Shown here: positions 37,612 through 47,238 of the stretch, piece after piece
Layout: the number at the start of each line of letters is the position of its first letter
Numbering within the stretch: the stretch's first letter is position 1
NCBI RefSeq assembly: GCF_002196855.1
Contig: NZ_NIPW01000004.1
Location: forward strand, 62,001-126,000
DNA from: Haematobacter genomosp. 1
GTDB lineage: Bacteria > Pseudomonadota > Alphaproteobacteria > Rhodobacterales > Rhodobacteraceae
Length of the DNA: 64,000 nt
Reading direction: 5' to 3'
The notes under the pieces: model-generated
What the model saw: the letters and a program-made list of their open reading frames with translations, nothing else
Told to the model about the DNA's origin: nothing
The model's database searches: none
Program-made: the position numbers and the translations under genes

Positions 37612-38382
37612 TCACCAGAGGCCGGTCATGCTGCGCAGCACCAAGGCGCCGCGGCGGGTGAATTCCGCTGGCACGGGCAGCCCCGTCCAGACCTTTTCCG
37701 GCGCGTGGAGCGCCGCGCGGAGCGTCGGGCCCGCTTGCCACGCGGCGAGCATTGCCGGTGCGGCGGCACGGGGTACAGTCGCACGCCCCTGACGCGCACG
37801 GGCCAGAGCCTCCATGCCGCGCCGGGCAAGGTCCACGGGCTCGCTGTCGGCAGGAAGCGGATACCGCCCCCGCGCCACGAGCACCGGTACCGCCCGAAGC
37901 CATGACGCGATCCCCGAGGCAAGCGCCAGATCACGGATCGCCGGCTCGCCCGCCCCATCGGCGCCCAAAGCCCTCGCAGCCTCCATCATGAGATTGCCGG
38001 AGGTGGCATCGAGATAGGCGACGAGCGCCGGGGTATCGGCGAAAGGCTCCTGCCAGACATCCCAGAACCGTGCCTCCGCCATGGCGCGGAGCGCCCCTGT
38101 GTCCAGTCCGTGCTCCTGGATGAGCGTGGAGAGCGGGCCTGCAACCTCATGCGCCTGGTGCGTCTTGCCCGCGGCGATGGCGTCCAGCGTATCGACCCAC
38201 CATTGAAGGCGCATCTCCGCGATCATCGGCTCCCGGCTGGCCCAAGGGGCGCGGGCGATCTCCAGATTATAGGCGTAGAGCGGCCAGAGCCTGTCACGCG
38301 CCGCCGGGCTGGCCGACATGGTGGCCAGAAACCTGTCCGGGTCGCCCTTCTCCACCAGTCTCGCGCAGGCGTCGAGGCTCAT
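37612..38382 (-). CDS. Squalene/phytoene synthase family protein (NDUFAF6-like)
   Basis: 256 residues with the trans-isoprenyl-diphosphate synthase fold: [33 protein letters not shown], and [18 protein letters not shown]. The aspartate-rich DxxxD substrate motifs of true phytoene synthase are not evident, and no carotenoid genes are nearby. The sequence looks like the NDUFAF6 branch, which in mitochondria assists complex I assembly; catalysis is therefore doubtful. The ATG overlaps the cobQ stop codon by four bases (ATGA). Confidence 0.75.
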   Translation of the reverse strand: MSLDACARLVEKGDPDRFLATMSASPAARDRLWPLYAYNLEIARAPWASREPMIAEMRLQWWVDTLDAIAAGKTHQAHEVAGPLSTLIQEHGLDTGALRAMAEARFWDVWQEPFADTPALVAYLDATSGNLMMEAARALGADGAGEPAIRDLALASGIASWLRAVPVLVARGRYPLPADSEPVDLARRGMEALARARQGRATVPRAAAPAMLAAWQAGPTLRAALHAPEKVWTGLPVPAEFTRRGALVLRSMTGLW

Positions 38383-39833
38383 GCCACCGTCTCCGCCACG
38401 CCGAGGATACCGTCCACGTCCAGATGTGCCTCCATGTGATCGGCGAGGTCGTTCAACACGCGCTCCACCTCTCCTCCGTAACTCAGCCCGCTGGTCAGGC
38501 CCCGCTGGGCAAGCCAGGCGCGGCGGAACCCGTCGGCGGCGAACAGACCGTGGAGATAGGTTCCGGCGATCCGCCCATCCGCGGAGCGTGCGCCCTCGTC
38601 CCGCCCGCCGGGCCGCACGAAGGGCCGCATGCGATCCGGCCCCTCGGTCCGGCCTGCGTGGATCTCATAACCGGAGAGACGCTCCCCGGTCAGGTCATCC
38701 CGCGCCTCCATCTGGGCAAGCCGCTTCTCCGGAGCCATCACCGTCTCCACATCCAGAAGGCCAAGCCCCTCCGATACACCCGGCTCGCCGTCAATGCCGT
38801 CTGGATCGGCGACCTGCCTGCCCAGCATCTGATACCCGCCGCAAATCCCCAGCACCGCGCCGCCCCGTCGTACATGGGCTTGGATGTCGATGTCCCAGCC
38901 CTGCGCGCGCAGGAAGGCAAGGTCGCCGCGCGTCGATTTGGTTCCCGGCAGCAGCACGAGATCTGCATCCCCCGGCAAGGCGCGCCCAGGCGGCACTATG
39001 TCGAGCCGGATGGACGGCTCAAGCTTCAGCGGATCGAGATCGTCGAAATTCGCGATACGCGAGAGCGCGGGGCAGACGATGCGGAATGTGCCCTGAAGCC
39101 CACCGGGTGCAAGGTCAAGACTGTCCTCGGCGGGCAATCTCGCGGCACCGGCGAACCAGGGAAGAACGCCGTAGCCCTGCCAGCCCGTCCGCTCCGCAAC
39201 CAGGGAGTACCCGTCGTCGAACAGCCGCGGATCACCGCGGAAGCGATTGACCAGAAAGCCGCGAATCATCGCGCGGTCGGCGGGGTCCAGAATTTCCGCG
39301 GTGCCGACGAGCTGGGCGATGACGCCCCCCCGGTCGATGTCTCCCGCGAGAATGACCGGAACGCCAGCCGCACGGGCAAAGCCCATATTCGCGATATCGC
39401 GCGCCCGCAGGTTTACCTCTGCGGGACTGCCAGCCCCCTCCACGACGATCAGATCGGCGTCACGCGACAGGCGCTGAAAGCTCTCAAGAACGGCGGGCAG
39501 CAACGTCCCCTTTAGGGCTCCGTAACCGGCAGCAGGGAGTGTCGCGCGCGCCTGTCCCTGCACCACCACCTGGGCACGGCGATCCGTTTCGGGCTTCAGG
39601 AGAACGGGATTCATGTCGCAGACAGGCTCCCGCCCGGCCGCCAGCGCCTGCAGAGCCTGCGCGCGACCGATTTCGCCGCCATCGCGTGTCACGGCGGCGT
39701 TGTTGGACATGTTCTGCGGCTTGAAAGGCGCGACTGAAAGCCCGCGCCGAAGCGCCGCGCGGCATAGCCCTGCCACGAGAAGGGACTTCCCCACGTTGGA
39801 ACCGGTTCCCTGGATCATCAAGGCGCGCGTCAT
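38379..39833 (-). CDS. cobQ: Cobyric acid synthase
   Basis: 484 residues. The N-terminal ATPase domain opens [20 protein letters not shown] (deviant Walker A), then [32 protein letters not shown] and [14 protein letters not shown]. The C-terminal glutaminase domain has [15 protein letters not shown] with the catalytic cysteine, and GTYLHGLF with the histidine. It amidates four side chains of adenosylcobyrinic diamide in B12 synthesis. No other cob genes lie in the window. The start at 39833 is chosen over a longer frame because [13 protein letters not shown] begins the domain. Confidence 0.95.
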   Translation of the reverse strand: MTRALMIQGTGSNVGKSLLVAGLCRAALRRGLSVAPFKPQNMSNNAAVTRDGGEIGRAQALQALAAGREPVCDMNPVLLKPETDRRAQVVVQGQARATLPAAGYGALKGTLLPAVLESFQRLSRDADLIVVEGAGSPAEVNLRARDIANMGFARAAGVPVILAGDIDRGGVIAQLVGTAEILDPADRAMIRGFLVNRFRGDPRLFDDGYSLVAERTGWQGYGVLPWFAGAARLPAEDSLDLAPGGLQGTFRIVCPALSRIANFDDLDPLKLEPSIRLDIVPPGRALPGDADLVLLPGTKSTRGDLAFLRAQGWDIDIQAHVRRGGAVLGICGGYQMLGRQVADPDGIDGEPGVSEGLGLLDVETVMAPEKRLAQMEARDDLTGERLSGYEIHAGRTEGPDRMRPFVRPGGRDEGARSADGRIAGTYLHGLFAADGFRRAWLAQRGLTSGLSYGGEVERVLNDLADHMEAHLDVDGILGVAETVA

Positions 39834-39941
39834 GCCCCGCTCTCTACGCAATACCGCAGCGGAAGGCGAGGCCGGGCGCAAAAGGAACTAGGGAAAATGG
39901 TGCGGGGCGCGCTATCCTTCCCTGCAGATCGCGGAGGCGCC

Positions 39942-41234
39942 ATGTTCCAGCCGACCGAATTTCTCTCAGGCCTTCTGTCCACCCTGCTCGACCGCTCGCA
40001 GAGCGCCGATGCGCGCGTCGTGCGCCGTCCGATCCGGGAACTTTGCGGCGCGCTGATGTCGAGTCGGGGCGAGGTCTCCGGGGTCCGGCTGGCCAAGGAA
40101 GTGCTCGCCCGCTACCGCATCATGACGGAGGCCGAGCGGCTCGACTTCTTCCGCTGGCTGACGGAGGACATGGATCTCGACACGACGGTGCTGGCGCAGG
40201 CGGTCGCGGCTTATGGCCGCGAGCCGACGCCGGCCACGCTCGCTGCTGTCACCCATGCCGCGGAACCCCGGCGACGGGAGTTGCTCCGCAGGATCAATCA
40301 GGCGCCCGATGCCACGAACGCGCTGGTGAAGATGCGGCTCGACCTGCTGACCCTGACACCCGCCGCGCCAGAGATCGCCCGCGCCGATCTGGACTTCGTG
40401 AAACTTTTCGAGACATGGTTCAATCGCGGGTTTCTCGTCCTCCGCCCGATCAACTGGCGCAGCCCCGCGAATGTGCTGGAAAAGATCATCGACTATGAGG
40501 CGGTCCATGCGATCCACGGCTGGGGCGATCTCCGCCGCAGGCTGGAACCGCCCGACCGGCGCTGCTTCGCCTTCTTTCACCCCGCCATGCCGGAGGAGCC
40601 GCTGATCTTCGTCGAAGTGGCGCTGGCGGCGGGAATCCCTGGCTCCATCCAGGCGCTTCTCTCCGCCGACCGCGCGCCGATGGATCCGGCACAGGCCAAC
40701 ACGGCCGTCTTCTATTCCATCTCCAACTGTCAGCAGGGACTTCGCGGGATTTCCTTCGGCAACTCGCTCATCAAGCAGGTGGTGGAGGAGTTGAGCCACG
40801 AACTGCCCCATCTTCAGCATTTCGTCACCCTCTCTCCCATCCCCGGCCTTGCCCGCTGGCTCCGCGACAGGCCGGAAGCCGCAGCGGCACTGGAAGCGGC
40901 GGAGGCGGGAGACCTTGCCGCTCTGGCAGAGGCGGGCGACGATCTTCGACATTTCGCCGCGGTCTATCTGCTGGAGGCGCGGCGGGCCGACGGATTGCCG
41001 CTGGACCCGGTCGCCCGGTTCCATCTGGGCAACGGAGCACTGGTGCATGACGTGCATGCGCTGGCAGATACCGCGCGGAACGGTCTCGCCCAGTCCTGCG
41101 GGGTGATGGTCAACTATCTTTACGAACGCGACACGGTGGAGGAGAACCACGAGAGTTTCGCCTCTCGCCGCGTCGTCGTCGCGTCCAAGCCAATGCGCGC
41201 CCTGCTGAAGCCGAAGGCAAAGCCCCGGCGGTGA
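39942..41234 (+). CDS. Malonyl-CoA decarboxylase
   Basis: 430 residues of the MCD family: an N-terminal helical domain (about 1-130) and a C-terminal GNAT-like catalytic domain with FFHPAMPEEPLIFVEVAL, NTAVFYSISNCQQGLRGISF, GNSLIKQVVEEL, LPHLQHFVTLSPIPGLARW and VARFHLGNGA. The conserved serine and histidine are in TLSPIPG and RFHLGNG. It converts malonyl-CoA to acetyl-CoA. GGAGG precedes the ATG at 39942. Usually found with malonate activation genes; here it stands alone, convergent with sufS. Confidence 0.9.
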   Translation: MFQPTEFLSGLLSTLLDRSQSADARVVRRPIRELCGALMSSRGEVSGVRLAKEVLARYRIMTEAERLDFFRWLTEDMDLDTTVLAQAVAAYGREPTPATLAAVTHAAEPRRRELLRRINQAPDATNALVKMRLDLLTLTPAAPEIARADLDFVKLFETWFNRGFLVLRPINWRSPANVLEKIIDYEAVHAIHGWGDLRRRLEPPDRRCFAFFHPAMPEEPLIFVEVALAAGIPGSIQALLSADRAPMDPAQANTAVFYSISNCQQGLRGISFGNSLIKQVVEELSHELPHLQHFVTLSPIPGLARWLRDRPEAAAALEAAEAGDLAALAEAGDDLRHFAAVYLLEARRADGLPLDPVARFHLGNGALVHDVHALADTARNGLAQSCGVMVNYLYERDTVEENHESFASRRVVVASKPMRALLKPKAKPRR

Positions 41235-41240
41235 CCGCCG

Positions 41241-42461
41241 TCAGCCGAACAACTCGTGGCACAGCTCCAGCGCTTCCACCAGCGCATCGACCTCCGCCTC
41301 CGTGTTGTAAAGCCCGAAGGAGGCGCGGCAGGTCGCCGTCAGCCCGAGATGGGACATCAACGGCTGCGCGCAATGATGGCCGGCCCGGACCGCGACGCCT
41401 TTCTTGTCCAGCACGGTGGAGATGTCATGGGGATGAGCACCGCCGGAAAGCGTGAACGAGAAGATCGCCCCCTTGTCCGGCGCGTCCCCCTGCACCTGCA
41501 ACCAGTTGAGACCGGAGAGCCGCTGGCGCGCATAATCGCGCAAATCCCGCTCATGCGCCGCGACATTCTCCATGCCGAGGTCCATCAGATAATCGAGCGC
41601 CGCACCCAAACCGATCTGCTGGACGATACCGGGCGTTCCGGCCTCGAACTTCATCGGTGGATCGGCATAGGTAACGGCATCCTGCGTGACGGTGCGGATC
41701 ATGTCCCCACCGCCGAGGAAGGGCCGCATCTCGGCCATCCTCTCGCGACGCATGAAGATTGCGCCAGAACCGCTTGGCCCGTATAGCTTATGCCCGGTTA
41801 TGGCGTAAAAATCGCAGCCCATCTCGTCAACGTCCACCGGCCCGTGAACGGCCGCCTGCGACCCATCGACGAGCACCGGCACGCCCTTGGCACGCGCGGC
41901 GGAACAGATGGCCCCCACATCCACACGCGTCCCAAGGACATTGGACATCTGCGTCACCGCGACCAGACGCGTGCGCGGACCGATCGCCGCGATTACCTTC
42001 TGGGGGTCGAGCGAGCCGTCTGCCTCGGGCGCAATCCATTTCAGCACCACCCCCTGACGCTCCCGCAGGAAGTGCCACGGGACGATATTGGCATGGTGCT
42101 CCATGACCGTCAGGACGATCTCATCCCCGGCTTCCAGCCGTGGCGCGGCCCAGGCGTAGGAGACGAGGTTTATCCCCTCCGTCGTCCCGGAGGTAAAGAC
42201 GATCTCCTCCTCCGACGGGGCGTTCAGAAAACGGGCGATCTTGCCCCGCACCGCCTCATAATGGTCGGTGGCAAGGTTGGAGAGGTAGTGCAAACCCCGA
42301 TGGACATTGGCATATTCGTGGGAATAGGCGCGGGTCACCGCATCGATCACCACCTGCGGCTTCTGCGCAGAGGCACCGTTATCGAGATAGACCAGCGGCT
42401 TCCCGTTCACCTCCCGCGAGAGGATGGGAAAGTCGCGGCGGATTTTTTCGACATCGTACAT
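41241..42461 (-). CDS. sufS: Cysteine desulfurase SufS
   Basis: 406 residues, group II cysteine desulfurase. Signatures: LVYLDNGASAQKP, RGLHYLSNLAT, TSGTTEGINLV, MEHHANIVPW, the PLP lysine in YAITGHKLYGPSG, and the active cysteine in RAGHHCAQPLM. It supplies persulfide sulfur to the SufBCD scaffold. It ends this minus-strand operon, two bases after the adjacent membrane gene. Confidence 0.95.
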   Translation of the reverse strand: MYDVEKIRRDFPILSREVNGKPLVYLDNGASAQKPQVVIDAVTRAYSHEYANVHRGLHYLSNLATDHYEAVRGKIARFLNAPSEEEIVFTSGTTEGINLVSYAWAAPRLEAGDEIVLTVMEHHANIVPWHFLRERQGVVLKWIAPEADGSLDPQKVIAAIGPRTRLVAVTQMSNVLGTRVDVGAICSAARAKGVPVLVDGSQAAVHGPVDVDEMGCDFYAITGHKLYGPSGSGAIFMRRERMAEMRPFLGGGDMIRTVTQDAVTYADPPMKFEAGTPGIVQQIGLGAALDYLMDLGMENVAAHERDLRDYARQRLSGLNWLQVQGDAPDKGAIFSFTLSGGAHPHDISTVLDKKGVAVRAGHHCAQPLMSHLGLTATCRASFGLYNTEAEVDALVEALELCHELFG

Positions 42462-42462
42462 G

Positions 42463-43041
42463 TCAGCCTCCAGCCGGGGTCAGCCCGGGCGGCATCGTGG
42501 CAAGGCTGCCAAACAGCAGGGCAAGAACCGAAGCCACGCAGAACACGGCAAAGATCACCCCCAGAAACACCCGCATCCGGCTGCGGAAGCCATGCAACTC
42601 CGTGACGAAGTTGGTCAGCAACCAGAAGAACAGGATGACGGCGGCGAAACCGGCGACCTCGCCCAGAACGGGAAGGGCGAAATAGAGAAGAAGCTGCGCG
42701 CATTGCGCAATGACCATCACCCCCTGCAGAACGGAGACGCCAAGCAGCGTATCGGCAAACCGTGCCGTTCCCCCGAACGCGCGCCCGAAAAGCTGCACCG
42801 CCCCCACAACAATCAGCAAAAGCAGCGCTTGGATCGCGCCGGTCAGAATCGGGCTGAGGCTCGCCCCCATCAAGGCCGTGCCTCCGACGAGCCACAGGAA
42901 CAGGTGGGAGAAAAGCGCGCTCGCCACCGCCACGATCAGGAAAACCTGCCAGCGTGCTGACATGGGCAGGTTGAGATCCAGAATACGGCGCAGGGCAGCG
43001 CGCGGTGTCAGGATCAGCTCACGGAGACTGAAGATGGCCAT
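42463..43041 (-). CDS. YIP1-family membrane protein
   Basis: 192 residues with about five hydrophobic segments. It starts MAIFSLRELILTPRAALRRI, typical of the Yip1 domain's cytoplasmic lead-in, followed by LVGGTALMGASLSPI and GGTARFADTLLGVSVLQG. Function unknown in bacteria. It lies inside the suf operon, one base from sufS and six from its paralogue upstream. Confidence 0.75.
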   Translation of the reverse strand: MAIFSLRELILTPRAALRRILDLNLPMSARWQVFLIVAVASALFSHLFLWLVGGTALMGASLSPILTGAIQALLLLIVVGAVQLFGRAFGGTARFADTLLGVSVLQGVMVIAQCAQLLLYFALPVLGEVAGFAAVILFFWLLTNFVTELHGFRSRMRVFLGVIFAVFCVASVLALLFGSLATMPPGLTPAGG

Positions 43042-43047
43042 ATGTCC

Positions 43048-43545
43048 TCACGGCGTCGCCGGCTGCGGCCGCTCCGCTTCGGCAAGCGAGAGAAACCAGA
43101 TCGTCAGAAAGACCGCAAGCACCACGATGCCCGTGACGGTCGCCGCGGGGGACGGGCCGACCAGACCGGCGACCAGCCCATTGAGCAGAAAAAGCGGCGC
43201 CGAGGCCAGCAAAGACCAGAAAAGCGCAACACGTGCGGTATGATAGCTGCCTCGCCCGCCCAGAACCCGTGCGACAAGATGAGACAGGCCCGCCAGCAGA
43301 TAAAAGAACAGCGGCGCCAGAAACAGCCAGCCGAGCAGCGCACCCCCCAGCCGTGCGTCAAGCGGGACGGTCGGGTCAAGATGCGCCTCCCGTGCCAGCC
43401 GGGGCCATTGAGCCACGAAGATCACCAGACAGGCCGCCATCAGAACCGCAAGCGCCCTGTCCTCTCTCACCCCATCCGACAAGCGACGGCGCACGACCGC
43501 CCCCGGCGTGCGATAGCTGCGCAGGATCTCGGTCGTGATCGCCAT
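43048..43545 (-). CDS. YIP1-family membrane protein, paralogue of the neighbour
   Basis: 165 residues with four or so membrane spans. The layout (cytoplasmic start, LGGALLGWLFLAPLFFYLLAG, GGRGSYHTARVALFWSLLAS) parallels the downstream YIP1 gene, and the pair probably arose by duplication. It is six bases from sufD, so it is almost certainly cotranscribed with the iron-sulfur assembly genes. No function is known. Confidence 0.72.
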   Translation of the reverse strand: MAITTEILRSYRTPGAVVRRRLSDGVREDRALAVLMAACLVIFVAQWPRLAREAHLDPTVPLDARLGGALLGWLFLAPLFFYLLAGLSHLVARVLGGRGSYHTARVALFWSLLASAPLFLLNGLVAGLVGPSPAATVTGIVVLAVFLTIWFLSLAEAERPQPATP

Positions 43546-43551
43546 GCCGCT

Positions 43552-44838
43552 TCAGTGCCGGTGACGGACAAGCCAGCCCTCAAGCCGGGTCAGGATATCG
43601 CCCGCGATGCCCTCATCCTCGATCTCCGCCACAGCATCGGCGAGGAAGGAGAGCACGAGCAGCGTCTGCGCCGTGTGGAGATCCACCCCGCGGGAGCGCA
43701 GGTAGAACAGCGCCTCCTCATCGATGGCACCGGAGGTGGAGCCGTGGGAGCATTTCACATCGTCGGCGTAGATCTCAAGCTCCGGCTTCGTCAGGAACTG
43801 ACTGTCGCCATCGAGCAGAAGCGATTGGCTGATCTGATAGCCATCCGTTTTCTGCGCGCTCTGCTTGACAAGGATCTTGCCCTGGAAAACGCCGGTCGCG
43901 CCGTTGCGGAGCACCTTCTTGAACACCTGACGGCTTTCGCAGCCCACGCCGGCATGGGTGATGAACACCGTGTCGTCGTGGTGGAAATCCGTGCCGTCGC
44001 CAACGCAGGCACCGGCGACATGCGCATTCGCGCTGTGCCCGACGATATCCATCACCACTTCATTGCGCGTCAGCACGCCGTTCATGGCAAGCGTGAAGCT
44101 CTTGAACAGGCTTTCCTCGCCGATACGGGCAAAGACATGCGTGTTCACCCGGCGCTCATGATCGCGGCCCTGAATGCGAACGTGGTGAAAGCGCGCGCCA
44201 TCGGCGACATCGACCTCCAGCACGCTGTTCAGACGCCCCGCCGCCGTACCGCTCTCCAGCAGCGTAAGATCGGAGCCTTCTTCCATCTTTACGCAATGGT
44301 GAAGAATAACGTCATTATTCTCTGATCCAGAACGATAAATCAGATGAACGGGCCTGGCGACAGCGCCCTTGACGCGGATCATGACACCCGCTTCGGCATA
44401 GGCCGTGTTCAGCGTTGCCAGCGAGCGCTGCACCGGATTCTGGCCCGCGGCCTCCAGCACACCGTAAATCTCACGCCCCCAGTGGATGTCACGCGCCAGC
44501 GCATCGGCCAGCTGCTCCACCTCGATCCCGGAGAGACCGAGATCGTCCGACGCCGCGCTGTCGAAGCGCCCGTCCGTAAAGACGATCTTCACGCGGTCGA
44601 TATCGGCAAAAGCCTCCTCCGCGTGGGAATTAAGCGCGGCGGCAGGCGCCTCCGCCTGCGTCAGAGATGCAGGATCGGTATACTTCCAGTATTCGTCGCG
44701 GCGGGTGGGCAGGCCCATGTCGCGCAGACGCTGGAGCGCCCTGGCGCGCGCGCCCTCTCCCCAGCCGCTCCCTTCCGGGGCGGTCAGCGCGGAAAGCCGC
44801 GCCTCCGTCACGTCGATCTTCGCTTGCGGGATCGCCAT
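43552..44838 (-). CDS. sufD: Fe-S cluster assembly protein SufD
   Basis: 428 residues. The right-handed beta-helix core of the SufBD family is evident, with RRDEYWKYTDPASL in the N-terminal domain, HVRIQGRDHERRVNTHVF, GTDFHHDDTVFITHAG, and the C-terminal KCSHGSTSGAIDEEALFYLRSRG, which holds the conserved cysteine and histidine. It forms the SufBC2D scaffold. ATG overlaps the sufC stop codon (TGATG). Confidence 0.95.
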   Translation of the reverse strand: MAIPQAKIDVTEARLSALTAPEGSGWGEGARARALQRLRDMGLPTRRDEYWKYTDPASLTQAEAPAAALNSHAEEAFADIDRVKIVFTDGRFDSAASDDLGLSGIEVEQLADALARDIHWGREIYGVLEAAGQNPVQRSLATLNTAYAEAGVMIRVKGAVARPVHLIYRSGSENNDVILHHCVKMEEGSDLTLLESGTAAGRLNSVLEVDVADGARFHHVRIQGRDHERRVNTHVFARIGEESLFKSFTLAMNGVLTRNEVVMDIVGHSANAHVAGACVGDGTDFHHDDTVFITHAGVGCESRQVFKKVLRNGATGVFQGKILVKQSAQKTDGYQISQSLLLDGDSQFLTKPELEIYADDVKCSHGSTSGAIDEEALFYLRSRGVDLHTAQTLLVLSFLADAVAEIEDEGIAGDILTRLEGWLVRHRH

Positions 44839-45593
44839 CAGGCCGTCTCCCCCAGGATATCGGCGTAACCGTTGTTCTCGACCTCCAGCGCCAGTTCCGG
44901 CCCGCCGGTCTTCACGATCCGGCCGTTCGCCATGATATGCACCACATCGGGTTTGATATGGTCCAGCAGGCGCTGGTAGTGGGTGATCACAAGGAAGGAA
45001 CGATCCGGCGAACGGAGCGCATTCACCCCGTCGGCCACCAGCTTCATCGCATCGACGTCGAGACCGGAATCCGTCTCGTCCAGAATGCACATCCGCGGCT
45101 CCAGCATGGCCATCTGGAGGATTTCGTTACGCTTTTTCTCCCCGCCGGAGAAGCCCACGTTGACAGGACGCTTCAGCATGTCCGCGTCGATCTTCAGCGC
45201 CTTGGCCTTTTCCCGCACGACCTTCAGGAATTCGGTGGAGGACATCTCCTCCTCGCCCCGCGCCTTGCGCTGTGCATTCACGGCGGTGCGCAGGAAGGTC
45301 ATGTTGCCGACGCCGGGAATTTCCACCGGATACTGGAAGGCAAGGAACAGGCCGGCGGCGGCACGCTCCTCCGGCTCCATCTCCAAGAGCTCCTCGCCAT
45401 CCAGCGTGGCGGAACCTTCGGTGACTTCGTAGCCGTCGCGGCCCGAGAGCACATAGGAGAGGGTCGATTTGCCCGAGCCGTTCGGCCCCATGATCGCATG
45501 CACCTTGCCGGCTTCGACCGTCAGATCGACGCCCTTGAGGATTTGCTTGTCCTCTTCTTCAAGTTTGACGTGCAGGTTCTTGATGTTCAACAT
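44838..45593 (-). CDS. sufC: Fe-S cluster assembly ATPase SufC
   Basis: 251 residues, ABC-type ATPase. Walker A IMGPNGSGKSTLS, Q-loop AFQYPVEIPG, signature NVGFSGGEKKRNEILQ, Walker B MCILDETDSGLD, and switch histidine in VITHYQRLLD. The EKKR within the signature and DETDSGLD are SufC hallmarks. It powers structural change in SufBD during cluster assembly. Confidence 0.97.
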   Translation of the reverse strand: MLNIKNLHVKLEEEDKQILKGVDLTVEAGKVHAIMGPNGSGKSTLSYVLSGRDGYEVTEGSATLDGEELLEMEPEERAAAGLFLAFQYPVEIPGVGNMTFLRTAVNAQRKARGEEEMSSTEFLKVVREKAKALKIDADMLKRPVNVGFSGGEKKRNEILQMAMLEPRMCILDETDSGLDVDAMKLVADGVNALRSPDRSFLVITHYQRLLDHIKPDVVHIMANGRIVKTGGPELALEVENNGYADILGETA

Positions 45594-45638
45594 GTTTATT
45601 CCGACGCCGTGGCGCCGTCCCTGATAATTGGCGGCGGC

Positions 45639-47204
45639 TCAGCCGACCGAGCCTTCCAGCGAAATGGCGACAAGCTGCTGCGCTTCCATGGCGAATTCCA
45701 TCGGCAGCGCCTGAAGCACCTCCCGGCAGAAACCGTTCACCACAAGCGCCACGGCCTCCTCCTCATCCATGCCGCGCTGGCGGCAGTAGAAGAGCTGATC
45801 GTCATCGACCTTGGAGGTGGTGGCCTCATGCTCCGTCCGGCTCGAGTTGTTGCGGATCTCGATGTAGGGCACGGTATGCGCCCCGCACTGATCGCCGATC
45901 AGCAGGCTGTCGCACTGCGTGTAGTTGCGGCTGTTCTGCGCGCGCGGATGCATGGAAACCAGCCCGCGATAGGTATTCTGCGCCTTGCCCGCCGAGATGC
46001 CCTTCGACACGATCCGGGACTTGGTGTTCCGGCCGAGGTGGATCATCTTGGTGCCGGTGTCAGCTTGCTGCATGTTGTTGGCGATGGCGATCGAGTAGAA
46101 CTCGCCCTGGCTGTCATCACCCCGCAGGATGCAGGACGGGTATTTCCAGGTGATCGCCGATCCGGTTTCCACCTGCGTCCACATGACCTTGGAGCGCGCC
46201 CCGCGGCAGTCCGCCCGCTTGGTGACGAAGTTGTAGATGCCGCCCCGGCCTTCCTCGTCGCCCGGATACCAGTTCTGGACGGTGGAGTATTTCACCTCCG
46301 CATCGTCGAGCAGCACGATTTCCACCACGGCGGCGTGAAGCTGGTGCGTCTCGCGTTTCGGCGCGGTGCAGCCTTCGAGGTAGCTGACGTAGGCGCCCTT
46401 GTCAGCGATGATCAGGGTGCGTTCGAACTGCCCGGTGTTCTCCGCGTTGATGCGGAAATAGGTCGACAGTTCCATCGGGCAGCGCACGCCCGGCGGCACG
46501 TAGACGAAGGATCCGTCGGAGAACACGGCGGAGTTCAGCGTGGCGAAGAAGTTGTCGGATTGCGGCACGACCGAGCCCAGGTATTTCTTCACCAGTTCGG
46601 GATGTTCCCGGACCGCTTCGGAGATGGAGCAGAAGATCACGCCCGCCTTCGCCAGCTCTTCCTTGAAGGTCGTGCCGACGGAGACGCTGTCGAACACCGC
46701 ATCGACGGCGACCTTGCGGGCCTCCGCCGGAGTGTCGCCTGCGCCCTCGACGCCCGCGAGGATCATCTGTTCCTTCAGCGGGATACCGAGCTTTGCATAG
46801 GTCGCGAGCAGGGCCGGATCCACGTCGTCAAGCGACTTCGGCTTCTCCGTCATGCTCTTCGGTTTGGCGTAGTAGTACTGGTCCTGATAGGCGATCTCTG
46901 GGTAGTGGAGCATGGCCCAGCGGGGCTCCTCCATTTTCACCCAGCGGCGATACGCGGCCAGACGCCAGTCCAGCATCCACTCCGGTTCGCCGTTCTTTTC
47001 AGAGATCAGGCGCACGATGTCCTCGTTCAGACCCTTCGGCGCGTATTCGGTCTCGATCTCGGTTTCCCAGCCGTATTTATACTTGCCGGCCATCGCCTGG
47101 ACGGTTTCGACCGTCTCGCGGTCGACGCCGTCACGGACCTCGGTCACCGCATCTGCTGCGGCGAGTTCCAGCCGTTCGGCTTCGCTCATCTCGCGTGCTG
47201 CCAT
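45639..47204 (-). CDS. sufB: Fe-S cluster assembly protein SufB
   Basis: 521 residues. Signatures: [79 protein letters not shown], and the C-terminal [21 protein letters not shown] with [16 protein letters not shown]. It is the cluster-holding scaffold subunit. The start at 47204 ([13 protein letters not shown]) is preferred; an ATG three codons earlier has its GGAAGG directly adjacent, too close to use. Thirty-four bases separate it from iscS. Confidence 0.96.
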   Translation of the reverse strand: MAAREMSEAERLELAAADAVTEVRDGVDRETVETVQAMAGKYKYGWETEIETEYAPKGLNEDIVRLISEKNGEPEWMLDWRLAAYRRWVKMEEPRWAMLHYPEIAYQDQYYYAKPKSMTEKPKSLDDVDPALLATYAKLGIPLKEQMILAGVEGAGDTPAEARKVAVDAVFDSVSVGTTFKEELAKAGVIFCSISEAVREHPELVKKYLGSVVPQSDNFFATLNSAVFSDGSFVYVPPGVRCPMELSTYFRINAENTGQFERTLIIADKGAYVSYLEGCTAPKRETHQLHAAVVEIVLLDDAEVKYSTVQNWYPGDEEGRGGIYNFVTKRADCRGARSKVMWTQVETGSAITWKYPSCILRGDDSQGEFYSIAIANNMQQADTGTKMIHLGRNTKSRIVSKGISAGKAQNTYRGLVSMHPRAQNSRNYTQCDSLLIGDQCGAHTVPYIEIRNNSSRTEHEATTSKVDDDQLFYCRQRGMDEEEAVALVVNGFCREVLQALPMEFAMEAQQLVAISLEGSVG

Positions 47205-47238
47205 CTTCCTCATCCTTCCGCCGGCGGTTACCGGCCAT

